64,000 nt of DNA from Halorubrum trapanicum (GCF_002355655.1 NZ_AP017569.1:1116001-1180000); one strand, 5' to 3'; counted from the first letter of the stretch, positions 26,018 through 35,012 are shown. The notes: generated from the letters alone by a model not told the origin. Program-made: numbers and translations.

Positions 26018-27247
26018 TCAGTCGTCGCGCTCGTCGCCGGCGGCGCGCTCCTCGTCGACGCAGTCGGCTATCGGGCCGACGATCGCCTCCGCGACCGCGT
26101 ACGGGTCCGTCTCGCGGTCGCGGACCCGCTCCGCGAGCCGGTCGATCCCGCCGTGCCGCTCGATCTCGGCGGTCGCGAGCGCTCCCACGTCCGCGCGCAC
26201 GAGCGTGCGGATCTCCGCGGCGTACCGGCGCCGCTCGGTCGTCTCGATCTCGCCGGACTCCCGGAGGTACGCCGCGTGCGCGTCGAACGCCTCGATCAGC
26301 GCCGCGACCCCCTCGCCGCTGTTCGCGACGGTCTCCAAGACCTCGGGCGTCCACGACTCGTCGGAACCGTCCGCGTTCGCGTCGGCATCGCCCGCGTGCG
26401 CGTCGGACTCGCCGTGCCCGGAACCGTCCGCGTGATCGCCGTCGTGGTGGCCGCCCTCGTGGTGGCCGTCGCCGTGCCCCGCCGCGGATCCGCCCGCGCC
26501 GGTCGAGGCCATCGAGGCCGCGCCGTGGTGGCCGGCGCCGCGCCCGGTCGTTCCGCCCTCCCGGCGGTGAACCATCTCCTCCAACTCCGCGACGGTCCGC
26601 TGTGCGCCGTCCATGTCGGCCTTGTTGACGACGAAGACGTCGCCGATCTCTAAGATGCCGGCCTTCAGCGTCTGGACGTCGTCGCCGGAGCCGGGCTGGA
26701 CGAGGACCGCGACCGTGTCGGCGGTGCGGACCACGTCCACCTCGTTCTGTCCGGCGCCGACGGTCTCTAAGACGACCACGTCCTTCCCGAAGGCGTCGAG
26801 CGCCTTCACGGCGTCCGCGGTCGCGGTCGAGAGGCCGCCGAGCTGGCCGCGCGCGCTCATCGACCGGAAGAACACGTCCATGTCGCCGACGTTCGACCCC
26901 ATCCGGATCCGGTCGCCGAGGACGGCCCCGCCGGTGTACGGCGAGGAGGGGTCGACCGCGATCACGCCGACGGTGTCGCCGCGGTCGCGGTAGGCGGCCG
27001 CGAGCTTGTCGACCAGCGTCGACTTCCCGGCGCCCGGCGAGCCCGTGATCCCGATCACGTCCGCGCCGCCGGTGTGCTCGTGGAGCGCGGAGACGATCGC
27101 CCGGTACCCCGGCGTCCGGTTCTCGATCTTGGTGATGACGCGGGCGAGCGCGCGGTGGCTCCCGGAGAGGAGGTCCTCGACGAGCGCGGCGTCCGCGTCG
27201 GTGAGCGACGGCGCGTCCGCGAACGCGGGTGCGTCCGGCCCGGCCAT
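26018..27247 (-). CDS. meaB: MeaB/ArgK-family GTPase with His-rich insertion
   Basis: A 409-residue G3E-type GTPase that guards and reactivates methylmalonyl-CoA mutase. Walker A GITGSPGAGKSTLVDKL is at about residue 56; the DPSSPYTGGAVLGDRIRM, VVLETVGAGQNEVDV and VNKADMDGAQ motifs follow. Residues about 245-300, right after the KAD motif region, form an inserted low-complexity segment rich in His, Gly and Asp (repeated GHGDGHHEGG-type stretches), not seen in ordinary MeaB, and possibly metal-binding. Its ATG abuts the stop of the mutase small subunit, so the two are an operon. Confidence 0.85.
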   Translation of the reverse strand: MAGPDAPAFADAPSLTDADAALVEDLLSGSHRALARVITKIENRTPGYRAIVSALHEHTGGADVIGITGSPGAGKSTLVDKLAAAYRDRGDTVGVIAVDPSSPYTGGAVLGDRIRMGSNVGDMDVFFRSMSARGQLGGLSTATADAVKALDAFGKDVVVLETVGAGQNEVDVVRTADTVAVLVQPGSGDDVQTLKAGILEIGDVFVVNKADMDGAQRTVAELEEMVHRREGGTTGRGAGHHGAASMASTGAGGSAAGHGDGHHEGGHHDGDHADGSGHGESDAHAGDADANADGSDESWTPEVLETVANSGEGVAALIEAFDAHAAYLRESGEIETTERRRYAAEIRTLVRADVGALATAEIERHGGIDRLAERVRDRETDPYAVAEAIVGPIADCVDEERAAGDERDD

Positions 27248-27667
27248 CTACGCGCGCTCCGGGACGTTGTTCCGGATGAACTCGATCGTCTCCTCCATCG
27301 GCGTCCCGGGACCGAACACCTCGGCGACGCCCAGCTCCTTCAGCTCGTCCTCGTCCTCGTCCGGGATGATCCCGCCGACGAGGACGAGGGTGTCGTCGAA
27401 CGCGTCGTACTCCTTCAGCCCCTCGATCACCTTCGGGACGAGCGTGTTGTGCGCGCCCGAGAGGATAGAGATGCCGAGGACGTCGACGTCCTCCTGGACC
27501 GCCGCCTGGACGATGTCCTCCGGCGCCCGGTGGAGCCCGGAGTAGACGACCTCGAAGCCGGCGTCGCGGAACGCCCGCGCGATCACGTGTGCCCCTCGGT
27601 CGTGGCCGTCGAGCCCGACCTTCGCGACCAGACACCGGACGGCCCGTTCCTGCTGTTCGGCGCTCAT
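27248..27667 (-). CDS. methylmalonyl-CoA mutase small subunit, B12-binding
   Basis: A 139-residue cobalamin-binding domain. The cobalt-ligand motif DxHxxG appears as GLDGHDRG near residue 19, with the SILSGAHNT and LVGGIIPDED loops typical of the B12 Rossmann fold. The separate small subunit pairs with a large catalytic subunit encoded elsewhere to interconvert methylmalonyl- and succinyl-CoA. It directly precedes meaB. The ATG at 27667 is chosen; longer in-frame readings run through the promoter. A TATA-like CCGTTAGAATC lies about 30 bases upstream on the minus strand. Confidence 0.85.
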   Translation of the reverse strand: MSAEQQERAVRCLVAKVGLDGHDRGAHVIARAFRDAGFEVVYSGLHRAPEDIVQAAVQEDVDVLGISILSGAHNTLVPKVIEGLKEYDAFDDTLVLVGGIIPDEDEDELKELGVAEVFGPGTPMEETIEFIRNNVPERA

Positions 27668-27788
27668 ACACCCTTCTGGGTCGCGTGCGGGTTTGATTCT
27701 AACGGACGATGGGGAAGGTTCGGGCGAGCCCGTCCGAACCGGATCCGCGACCGACGCGTTGAACGCGCGGGCGACCGTACTCCGCTCA

Positions 27789-28736
27789 ATGACCGATAAC
27801 GCCGAGGGCGACTCCGCCACGGCCGCGAGCGACCGCGACGACCGACTCCCGGCCGAGACGCGGATCGGCCGCGCCGCGCTCCGGGTCGCCGACCTCGACG
27901 AGACGACCGCGTTCTACCGGGACGTGGTCGGACTGGCGGTCCTCGACCGCGACGCCGAGCGCGCGACGCTCGGGGTCGACGAGACGCCCCTGCTCGTCTT
28001 GGAGCGCGACGCCGACCGCCCCGCCCGGAGCCGGACCGACGCCGGGCTCTTCCACACCGCGTTCCGGGTCCCTTCGCGGGCCGCGCTCGGCGAGGCGCTG
28101 GGGCGCGTGCGGGAGCGGTGGCGGCTCGACGGCGCCTCCGACCACCTCGTCAGCGAGGCGCTGTACCTCGACGACCCGGAGGGGAACGGCGTGGAGATAT
28201 ACCGCGACCGGCCCCGGGAGGAATGGCCCGTCGACGACGGCGGAACGCCCCGGATGGCGACCGACCCGCTCGACGTCGAGGGGGTCGCCGCGGCGGCGGC
28301 CGGCGAGAGTGAGGAAGGCGGCGCTGACTCCGCCGCCCTCGTCGACCGCGCCCCCGCCGGCACGGACGTGGGGCACGTCCACCTCGAAGTGACCTCGCTG
28401 TCGGCGTTCGAGGCCGTCTACGTCGACGGCCTCGGCTTCGAGGTCGGGATGAGCGGCCCGGACGTGCGGTTCGTCGCGGCCGGCGGCTACCACCACCACC
28501 TCGGCGCGAACACGTGGCGGGGGCGGACGACCCCCGCCGCGGGGCGCGGGCTCGCGTGGTTCGAGGCGGTCGTCCCCGACGCGGCCGCGCTTGACGCGGT
28601 CCGGGACCGACTCGACGCGGTCGGGGCCGACGGCGGCGCCCAGTTCGCGGTCGAAGAGCGAACGGACGGGGTCACCGTGACGGACGCCGACGGCATCGAG
28701 GTCCGGGTCCGGGCAGCGGAAACCCAGTCCTTATAA
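27789..28736 (+). CDS. two-domain VOC family (glyoxalase/dioxygenase) protein
   Basis: A 315-residue protein with two vicinal-oxygen-chelate modules. The first starts IGRAALRVADLDETTAFYRDVVGL (residue about 20) and ends with LDDPEGNGVEIYRDRPREEW; the second starts VGHVHLEVTSLSAFEAVYVDGLGFE (near 190). This matches the CatE/glyoxalase-like proteins, which bind a metal for dioxygenase or lyase chemistry; the small epimerases of methylmalonyl-CoA have one module only. The stop codon TAA lies in TTATAAA, the box that starts element C. Confidence 0.75.
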   Translation: MTDNAEGDSATAASDRDDRLPAETRIGRAALRVADLDETTAFYRDVVGLAVLDRDAERATLGVDETPLLVLERDADRPARSRTDAGLFHTAFRVPSRAALGEALGRVRERWRLDGASDHLVSEALYLDDPEGNGVEIYRDRPREEWPVDDGGTPRMATDPLDVEGVAAAAAGESEEGGADSAALVDRAPAGTDVGHVHLEVTSLSAFEAVYVDGLGFEVGMSGPDVRFVAAGGYHHHLGANTWRGRTTPAAGRGLAWFEAVVPDAAALDAVRDRLDAVGADGGAQFAVEERTDGVTVTDADGIEVRVRAAETQSL

Positions 28737-29145
28737 AGAAATACGGTGGCATCGCCGGCGGCGTAGCCGCCGGCTGCCAGAGGCGCGTCGCGCCTCCCTG
28801 CGCGCCTGTGAGCGGCCGCCCTCGGCGGCCGCGAAACAGCGCGTGCGAGGGAGTCAGTCGCCTCCGCTTCGCTCCGGCGACTAACGAGGTTGGGGAGGCG
28901 TGAGGTGCGATCCCGCGAGCGACCGGAGGGAGCGAGCGGGAGTACGGAAGTCGCAGCCCGCGCAGCGAAGCGAGCAGGACCGTCTTCCGGTAGTGCTGTG
29001 CGGGGCGGGACTCAAAGGGGCCAGCCGCGAGGCCGCCGTAGGCGACGTAAGCACTGGAACGAGGGAGCGAACGCAGTGAGCGACCGAGTGAAGCGCGCAG
29101 CGAGCGTACGGCGGCCTCGCGGCTGGGGCTTTGGAGGCGTCCACC
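28732..29145 (+). ncRNA. repeat element C, structured body
   Basis: Third copy of the intergenic element, in a convergent gap. The 5' TTATAAA overlaps the VOC stop codon. Conserved hairpins are GCGGCCGCC/GGCGGCCGC (28811-28819 with 28823-28831), AGTCGCC/GGCGACT (28855-28861 with 28875-28881) and the 19-base-pair helix (29022-29040 with 29107-29125), which carries compensated changes relative to A and D. Unique to this copy are a GCCGGCGGC-loop-GCCGCCGGC hairpin near 28756 and extra inverted sequences at 28912-29005. Only one degenerate tail unit (CTGGGGCTTTGGAGGC) remains. Confidence 0.55.
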
Positions 29146-29221
29146 GTCGATCTCTTGAGGCTTCCGAAGGCGTCGAGACGAAAGCCGGTCCGCCCGCGCC
29201 GGGGCGAACCGCGAGCCGCGC

Positions 29222-29923
29222 TCAGTAGATCAGCTCGTCGTCGTTCTCGATCATGTACAGCGTCCGCGCCGCGACGTTGACCGCGTGGTCCGCGATCCGT
29301 TCGAGGTCGCGCACCGCGAGCAGCGCCTGCGACACGTCGTCGAGGGAGGCTTCGAGCGCCTCGCCGTCCGTCGGCGCCGCGCCGTCTCGGGCCGCGTTGC
29401 GGGCGCGGTCGGCCTCCAGCAGCTCGCGGACGACCGCCTCGCTCGCCTCCCGACAGCGCTCGTCGAACGCGTCGTCGCTCGCCGCGATCTCGCGACAGGC
29501 GTCGGGGTCGCTGGCCGCGTAGGCCGCGACGGCGTCGCTGACCATCTCGCGGGCCGTCTCGCCGAGGGCGCGGGCGTCGACCGCGGGGTGAACGCCGCCC
29601 TCCGGGCCGCCGTACGCCGCGAGGTTCGTCGCGAGGTCGGCGACGCGTTCGAGGTCGGTGATGATCTTGAAGGAGGCGGCGACGAGCCGGAGGTCGCCGG
29701 CCACCGGCTGCTGGAGCGCGAGCAGCTCCGTACACTCGTCCTCTAAGTCGAGGTACGTCTCGTTGACCTCGTGGTCGCTCTCGATCACCGAGCGGGCGAG
29801 CTCGTCGTCGCCCGAGACCGCCGCCTCGACCGCGTCGTCGAGCCGGTCGCAGACGGTCTCGCCCATCGCGACCACGCCGTCCCGGAGCTCGTCGAGCCGC
29901 TCCTGGTAGTTCTCGCGGGGCAT
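29222..29923 (-). CDS. phoU: phosphate-transport regulatory protein PhoU
   Basis: A 233-residue protein made of two PhoU helical repeats, each with the DExxxR-type pattern (residues about 8-95, starting YQERLDELRDGVVAMGE; and about 110-215, ending LLAVRDLERIADHAVNVAARTLYMIEND). PhoU links Pst activity to intracellular signalling and limits phosphate uptake. It is the last gene of the pst operon, starting one base after the pstB stop. Confidence 0.88.
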   Translation of the reverse strand: MPRENYQERLDELRDGVVAMGETVCDRLDDAVEAAVSGDDELARSVIESDHEVNETYLDLEDECTELLALQQPVAGDLRLVAASFKIITDLERVADLATNLAAYGGPEGGVHPAVDARALGETAREMVSDAVAAYAASDPDACREIAASDDAFDERCREASEAVVRELLEADRARNAARDGAAPTDGEALEASLDDVSQALLAVRDLERIADHAVNVAARTLYMIENDDELIY

Positions 29924-30760
29924 CTACCCGAACTTCCCCGTGATGTAGTCCTCGACGCGCTGCTCTTCGGGGTCCTCGAATATCTTGGTGGTGTCGTCGT
30001 ACTCGACGAGCCGGCCACCGGTGAGGAACACCGCGGTCCGGTCGGAGATGCGGGCCGCCTGCTGCATGTTGTGCGTGACGATGATGACGGTGTACTCCTC
30101 CGCGAGGTCGTCGATCAGGTCCTCGATCTTCGAGGCCGCGACGGGGTCGAGCGCGGAGGTCGGCTCGTCCATCAGGATGACCTCCGGGTCGGGCGCGATG
30201 GCGCGGGCGATACAGAGCCGCTGCTGTTGCCCGCCGGACAGGTCGAGCCCCGAGGTGTCGAGCTGGTCTTCCACCTCGTCCCACAGCGCGGCGCGCTTGA
30301 GCGACTCCTCGACGCGCTCGTCGACATCGCCCTCGTATCCTTGAATCTTCAGGCCGTACGCGACGTTATCGCGGATCGACTTCGGGAACGGGTTCGGCTT
30401 CTGGAACACGATCCCGATCTTCCGGCGCAGGGCGACCGGGTCGACGTCGTCGTCGTACACGTTCTTGCCGTCGAACTCCACGTCGCCCTCGACGCGACAG
30501 ACGTCTATCATGTCGTTCATCCGGTTGATACACCGGAGGAACGTCGACTTGCCGCAGCCCGAGGGGCCGATCAGCGCGGTCACGTCGTGCTCGTTGATTT
30601 CCATCGAAACGCCGTCTAGCGCCTGTTCCTCGCCGTAGTAAACGTCTAGATCGCGCGTCTCGATGACGGTGTTTCGGGCGGAGAGAGGCGCGCTGCGCGA
30701 CTCCTCGTCGCCGGTTTCGATCGTCGTCTGTATCTTCGGGGAAGTGTCTGATTCGCTCAT
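29924..30760 (-). CDS. pstB: phosphate ABC transporter ATPase PstB
   Basis: A 278-residue ABC ATPase. Walker [11 protein letters not shown] is near residue 92, signature [14 protein letters not shown] near 200, and Walker [15 protein letters not shown] after it, with the PstB-specific [12 protein letters not shown]-loop segment. It energises phosphate import through PstC and PstA. The first 28 residues are a polar, haloarchaeal extension. It is separated from pstA by three bases. Confidence 0.93.
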   Translation of the reverse strand: MSESDTSPKIQTTIETGDEESRSAPLSARNTVIETRDLDVYYGEEQALDGVSMEINEHDVTALIGPSGCGKSTFLRCINRMNDMIDVCRVEGDVEFDGKNVYDDDVDPVALRRKIGIVFQKPNPFPKSIRDNVAYGLKIQGYEGDVDERVEESLKRAALWDEVEDQLDTSGLDLSGGQQQRLCIARAIAPDPEVILMDEPTSALDPVAASKIEDLIDDLAEEYTVIIVTHNMQQAARISDRTAVFLTGGRLVEYDDTTKIFEDPEEQRVEDYITGKFG

Positions 30761-30763
30761 TCG

Positions 30764-32386
30764 TTAGGTCTCACGTGCGTACTTGTTTCGGATAACGATT
30801 GCCGTGGCGTTCATTAGCAGCATCAGGATAAGCAACACCACGGCCGCTGCCGGGACGACGCCGTGTCGGAACTCCGGCTTCGCGTTCGCCGACGCGGCGA
30901 AGATCTGTAGGGGGAGCGCCGTCGCACTGGAAAACAGCCCGCTCGGCGGGCTGTACTTCGTCGTGGCGACCGCGATGATGACGAGCGGGGCCGTCTCGCC
31001 GATCGCCCGCGCCAGCGCGAGGATCGTCCCGGTGAGGGTCCCGGGAATCGCCTCGGGCAGGACGACCTCCCGCAGCGTCTGCCATCGGCTCGCGCCCATC
31101 CCGTACGACCCCTGTCGGAGGTCGTCGGGAACGGAGCGCAGCGCCTCCTGCGTCGAGACGATAACGATGGGGAGGATGAGCAGCCCGAGCGTCCCCGCCG
31201 CGGAGACGACGACGCCGGTTCCGAAGCCGAGGGTCCGCCGGAACAGCGCGAGTCCGAGCAGCCCGTACACGACCGAGGGGACGCCGGCGAGGTTCGAGAT
31301 GTTCACCTCTAACAGCGTCGCGAGCCGCCCGCGAAGCCCGGTGTCCGGCGCGTACTCCTCCAAGTAGATCGCCGCGCCGATTCCGACCGGGAACGCGAGG
31401 ACCGCCATGAACCCGACGATGATTATCGATCCGACGATCTGCGGGTAGACGCCGGCGTTACTCGCGGTCAGCCCGTCCCACGACTCCAGGAGGAGGGTCG
31501 GCGTGAGAAACGTGTCCGGATTCTCGATCCCGAACCGCGAGACGACCGCGGCGCCGAGCAGCGTGCCCCCGATCGGGACGAACGGCCCCGCGACGCCGAC
31601 GCGCCCCTCGGGATTCGTTCGGACCGACCGCGCGACGACGTAGCCCGTGGGGACGACGAACGCCGAGAAGAGGACGACGAAAAGCGACGCGTTGGCTCCG
31701 GTAACGATCGACGCCACCGCGACGGCGAACCCGCCCGCGGCGACGGCTCCCCCCGCGACGGCGCCGGCGCGACGATCGCGACGCGAGGCGGTCAGCCACG
31801 CGACGAGGAGCGCCACCGGGACCGTGACGAGACCGAAGTACATGATCCACTCCGCGGCGATCCCGAGCGGCCCGCTGATCGGGCCGTCCACCAACGCCGC
31901 GAGCCCGATACCGACGAGGATCGACACGGGAACGAGCGGGCCGGTGTATGCCCAGTCGTCCTTCGTCCGATCGTACGCGACGACGAGGACCGGGGGGAGC
32001 GACGCGAAGTAGGCGTAGAGAAACACGTCGTAGGGACTGAGCGCGTCGACGACGGCGTACGTGACGAAGCTCAAGAGCAGCCCACCGAACACCGCGGCGA
32101 ACGTCACGGCGTTCGTCTCCCGCACCGCCGGTCTCCGACGGGCGTACAGCGTGAACGCCGCCGTCGGCGCCACGAGGGTGCCGAAGTAGACGAGGAACCA
32201 CGACGGCGACGCGGTTCCGGGTTGGAACGCGTCGTTCGAGATCTGCGCGAACAACGCGAGCAACGAGACGATCCCGACGAGCGTCGCCGCGACGAGCGCG
32301 ACCTCGAAGAGCTGTCCCTTCAGCTGTTGGATCCGGAGTGCGGTGGTTTGCCCGAGTCGGTCGCCGGTAGTGTCTTCGGTTGCCAT
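30764..32386 (-). CDS. pstA: phosphate ABC transporter permease PstA, extended
   Basis: A 540-residue permease. The C-terminal 280 residues are normal PstA, with the EAA-type loop LRQGSYGMGASRWQTLREVVLPEAIPG and IGETAPLVIIA. The first 240 residues are an extra domain with about seven membrane helices, giving nearly twice the usual PstA length; such extension occurs in haloarchaea. The start MATEDTTGDR (32386) follows pstC by one base. The function of the added domain is unknown. Confidence 0.88.
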   Translation of the reverse strand: MATEDTTGDRLGQTTALRIQQLKGQLFEVALVAATLVGIVSLLALFAQISNDAFQPGTASPSWFLVYFGTLVAPTAAFTLYARRRPAVRETNAVTFAAVFGGLLLSFVTYAVVDALSPYDVFLYAYFASLPPVLVVAYDRTKDDWAYTGPLVPVSILVGIGLAALVDGPISGPLGIAAEWIMYFGLVTVPVALLVAWLTASRRDRRAGAVAGGAVAAGGFAVAVASIVTGANASLFVVLFSAFVVPTGYVVARSVRTNPEGRVGVAGPFVPIGGTLLGAAVVSRFGIENPDTFLTPTLLLESWDGLTASNAGVYPQIVGSIIIVGFMAVLAFPVGIGAAIYLEEYAPDTGLRGRLATLLEVNISNLAGVPSVVYGLLGLALFRRTLGFGTGVVVSAAGTLGLLILPIVIVSTQEALRSVPDDLRQGSYGMGASRWQTLREVVLPEAIPGTLTGTILALARAIGETAPLVIIAVATTKYSPPSGLFSSATALPLQIFAASANAKPEFRHGVVPAAAVVLLILMLLMNATAIVIRNKYARET

Positions 32387-32387
32387 G

Positions 32388-33389
32388 TTAGTACTCCTCC
32401 CGGAATCGACGCCGGACACCTTCTGCGAGCATGTTCATCGTCAGCGTGATCGCGAACAGCGTGATGCCGAGCGCGAACATCGCCTCGTACGTGGGACCGC
32501 TCCCGTACGAGTCGGCGCCGGCGATCTGTACCATCGCCGCCGTGATAGTCTGACTCGACTCCGCGAGGTTGCGGAGGACGTTCGGGAAGTACGGCATCTG
32601 CGGGCTCATCCCCATCGCCATCGTGACGGCCATCGTCTCCCCGATGGCTCGCGAGAGCGCGAGCACGTACGACGCGACGATACCGGAGGTCGCCGACGGG
32701 ACGACGATCTTCGTCGAGACGTCGAACTTCGTCGACCCGAGCCCGTACCCCCCCTGTCGGAGGCTGTCCGGGACCGCACTCAGCGCGTCCTCGCTGATCG
32801 ACGAGACCATCGGGATGATCATGATCCCGACGACGATACTCGCGGAGAGCGCGTTGAACGTCCCGAGCGACGGCATGACGAGCGTGAACTCCGGGAGGAC
32901 CGGAACGCCGGCCGGGACGAGCTGTACGGAGAACGGAAGGAAGGCGTCGATCATCGGTGTGACGTACACGAGCGCCATGTAGCCGTAGATCACGGTCGGC
33001 ACGCCGGCGAGGATCTCCAAGGCCGGTTTCAGTATCGACCGGGCCTTGTCGCTCGCGTACTCGCTGAGGTAGATCGCCGCCGCCAGCCCGACCGGCAGCG
33101 CGATGAGCGCCGAGAAGATGGTGACGATGAGGGTCCCACTCACTAGCGGGAGCACCCCGTAGTCTTGAGCGATGACGGGGCTCCAGCTCGTCCCGGTGAA
33201 GTACGCGACCGGCGATATCTGCGACCAGAACGAGATGGCTCGTCCCGACAGCGCCAAGATGATCCCGACTGTCACGAGTATCGTCAGGACGGCGCACGCC
33301 GCGATCAGACGGCCGTAGAGCCGCTCTTTCCGGACGACGAACCCGCTCCGTTGGAGCGACCCGAGTCCGCTCTCCGATTCCTTGCTCAT
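32388..33389 (-). CDS. pstC: phosphate ABC transporter permease PstC
   Basis: A 333-residue permease with six membrane helices. Family hallmarks are the EAA-type loop LRQGGYGLGSTKFDVSTKIVVPSATSG and ALSRAIGETMAVTMAMG. With PstA it forms the phosphate channel, fed by PstS. It lies 48 bases after pstS and one base before pstA. Confidence 0.92.
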   Translation of the reverse strand: MSKESESGLGSLQRSGFVVRKERLYGRLIAACAVLTILVTVGIILALSGRAISFWSQISPVAYFTGTSWSPVIAQDYGVLPLVSGTLIVTIFSALIALPVGLAAAIYLSEYASDKARSILKPALEILAGVPTVIYGYMALVYVTPMIDAFLPFSVQLVPAGVPVLPEFTLVMPSLGTFNALSASIVVGIMIIPMVSSISEDALSAVPDSLRQGGYGLGSTKFDVSTKIVVPSATSGIVASYVLALSRAIGETMAVTMAMGMSPQMPYFPNVLRNLAESSQTITAAMVQIAGADSYGSGPTYEAMFALGITLFAITLTMNMLAEGVRRRFREEY

Positions 33390-33437
33390 GTAGATTGGTA
33401 AAACGGAAGGTGTGTAATCAGCGTTCCCCTTCGATCC

Positions 33438-34451
33438 CTACCGGCTGAACTCGTACTCGCCGGCGATCGCCTCTTCGAGGTTGGTGAGGTTGCTCTCGAC
33501 CATGTCGCTGCTGGCCGGGACGTAGCCGATGTCCTCGGCGACGTAGTCCATCCCGGCCTGATTGATGTAGAACTCGATGAACTCCTGGAGGTGATTCTTC
33601 TCCTGGATCTTGCCCATGTGGCCGTAGGTGAACAGCGGCCGGGCGAGCGGGTAGTTCCCGCTCTGTGCGCCTTCGAGGCTCGGCGCGACCGGGTCGTCGC
33701 CGCCCTCGCTGAGGCTGAGCGCCTTGACCGAGTCCGGGTTGTTCGTGTAGTACGCGAAGGGGAGGTAGCCGAGCGCGTACTGGTTCCCGGCGACGCCCTG
33801 CGCGATCAGGTCGTCCTCCTCGGTCCCCTCGAAGTCCTCGCGGATCGGCTGATCCGCCTCGGTCTCTCCGATGACCGCCTCGATGAAGTAGTCGTACGTC
33901 CCCGAGGTGCTCGCCGGGCCGTAGAGGTCGAGCGGCTCGTCGGGCCAGTCGGAGTTGACGTCGCTCCACAGCTCGGGCGGGGTGTCCGGCGACCAGATCG
34001 TCGCGAGGTCCTCCAGCGAGATCGAGTCGATGAAGTCGGCCTCGTTGTTGACGACGACGGTGAGCGCGTCCTGCGCGAGGAAGAACTCGACCGGTTCGAT
34101 ACCGTTGTCGCGGCACCGCTGAAGCTCGTCTTCCGTGATCGGCCGACTCGCGTTGTTCATGTCGCTGTCGCCGGGGATGAAGACGTTGTTGAACCCACCA
34201 CCGCTGCCGTCCCGGGTGAGGTTGAAGTTGATTTCCGAGTTCTGTTCGGCGAACCGACGAGTCACTTCCTGGGCGACCGGATACACCGTACTGCTCCCGG
34301 AGATCCGGATGTCTCCGGAGAGCTCCTCTGAGCCATCGGAACCGTCGCCGGACGTACAGCCCGCGAGCGCGAGCGCTCCGGCGCCCGCAAGCGTGGCAAG
34401 CGATTTCCGCCGCGTGATCCCCGTTGCGTCCGCGTCGTGGCTGGAAGCCAT
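33438..34451 (-). CDS. pstS: phosphate-binding lipoprotein PstS
   Basis: A 337-residue periplasmic-type binding protein. The N-terminus has a twin-arginine signal ITRRKSLATLAG and a lipobox LAGC, so it is exported folded by Tat and lipid-anchored outside the membrane. The SGSSTVYPVAQEV and GSGGGFNNVF segments are phosphate-binding loops of the PstS family. First gene of the operon; the ATG at 34451 is preferred to a GTG one codon earlier. A TATA-like TTAACCGG-type element lies about 26 bases upstream, with an inverted repeat behind it. Confidence 0.92.
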   Translation of the reverse strand: MASSHDADATGITRRKSLATLAGAGALALAGCTSGDGSDGSEELSGDIRISGSSTVYPVAQEVTRRFAEQNSEINFNLTRDGSGGGFNNVFIPGDSDMNNASRPITEDELQRCRDNGIEPVEFFLAQDALTVVVNNEADFIDSISLEDLATIWSPDTPPELWSDVNSDWPDEPLDLYGPASTSGTYDYFIEAVIGETEADQPIREDFEGTEEDDLIAQGVAGNQYALGYLPFAYYTNNPDSVKALSLSEGGDDPVAPSLEGAQSGNYPLARPLFTYGHMGKIQEKNHLQEFIEFYINQAGMDYVAEDIGYVPASSDMVESNLTNLEEAIAGEYEFSR

Positions 34452-34496
34452 CACCTGAAGGCAGGCGAGTTCCGGTTAAGTAGTATGCTATGATGG

Positions 34497-34524
34497 GTAT
34501 GGGGCGACGCGTACGGCCCCATAC
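34497..34524. promoter_or_regulatory. inverted repeat upstream of pstS
   Basis: GTATGGGGC and GCCCCATAC, 9-base arms with a 10-base spacer, about 46-73 bases before the pstS start and just upstream of the expected TATA/BRE. Its place suits an activator or the phosphate-dependent element reported for haloarchaeal pst promoters; the sequence was not compared with any described element. Confidence 0.45.
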
Positions 34525-34536
34525 GACTATGTGCTA

Positions 34537-34553
34537 CTATATACACTATATAG
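34537..34553. promoter_or_regulatory. AT-rich palindrome between pst operon and small gene
   Basis: CTATATA-CAC-TATATAG is a perfect AT-rich palindrome in very GC-rich DNA. It could hold TATA elements on either strand or a regulator site; the next rightward gene starts about 120 bases away. Confidence 0.35.
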
Positions 34554-34673
34554 CGACACGCGTTCGCCGGCGCCGCGGTCGTCGCCGCCGTCGGGCCGAG
34601 GGGGTGTCCGTCCCTCTCACGGCCCCGAACTGAGACGTGGTTTTAAGTCCCCGTACCGGGAGAAGCCGGACGA

Positions 34674-34970
34674 ATGACCCCTCCCACCACCGACGGGCCG
34701 CCGGCGCCGACCACCTCCCGGGAGGAGGCGTGGGTGGCTCACGCCGCGCTGCTCGACGCCGCGCAGAGCGCGACCGACGAGGACGCCGCGTACCGCCGTC
34801 CGATCGAGTCGATAGAGCGCGGCGCCGCGCTCGACGACGAGGACATCGCGCTGCTCCGGGACGCGCTCGTCGACTACCTCGGCGACGCGCCGGTCCGCGA
34901 CCGAGCCCCCGGACGCGCGCTGCTGCGCCGCACCGACGACGCGACGGACGCGCGGTCGCGGCGCGCGTAA
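34674..34970 (+). CDS. small acidic protein of unknown function
   Basis: A 98-residue soluble protein without recognisable domain. The middle (residues about 18-70) is predicted alpha-helical (EEAWVAHAALLDAAQ, IESIERGAALDDEDIALLRDALVDYLGDAP) and the ends are disordered, the last 25 residues Arg-rich. TTTTAAG at about 34640 is a TATA-like box about 30 bases upstream. The pattern of a phosphate-operon neighbour gives no firm function. Confidence 0.55.
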   Translation: MTPPTTDGPPAPTTSREEAWVAHAALLDAAQSATDEDAAYRRPIESIERGAALDDEDIALLRDALVDYLGDAPVRDRAPGRALLRRTDDATDARSRRA

Positions 34971-35012
34971 GCCCCGGATCCGCCCGCCTCGCAGAAAAAC
35001 GACCCTCGACCG

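Noticed and set aside
27789-28736. VOC gene as methylmalonyl-CoA epimerase
   Set aside because: The position next to the mutase subunit is tempting, but the protein has two VOC modules and 315 residues, unlike the single-module epimerase of about 130 residues.
28732-29145. Elements as tRNA, RNase P or SRP RNA
   Set aside because: No cloverleaf, no RNase P or SRP conserved core sequences were seen, and five dispersed copies do not fit a housekeeping RNA.
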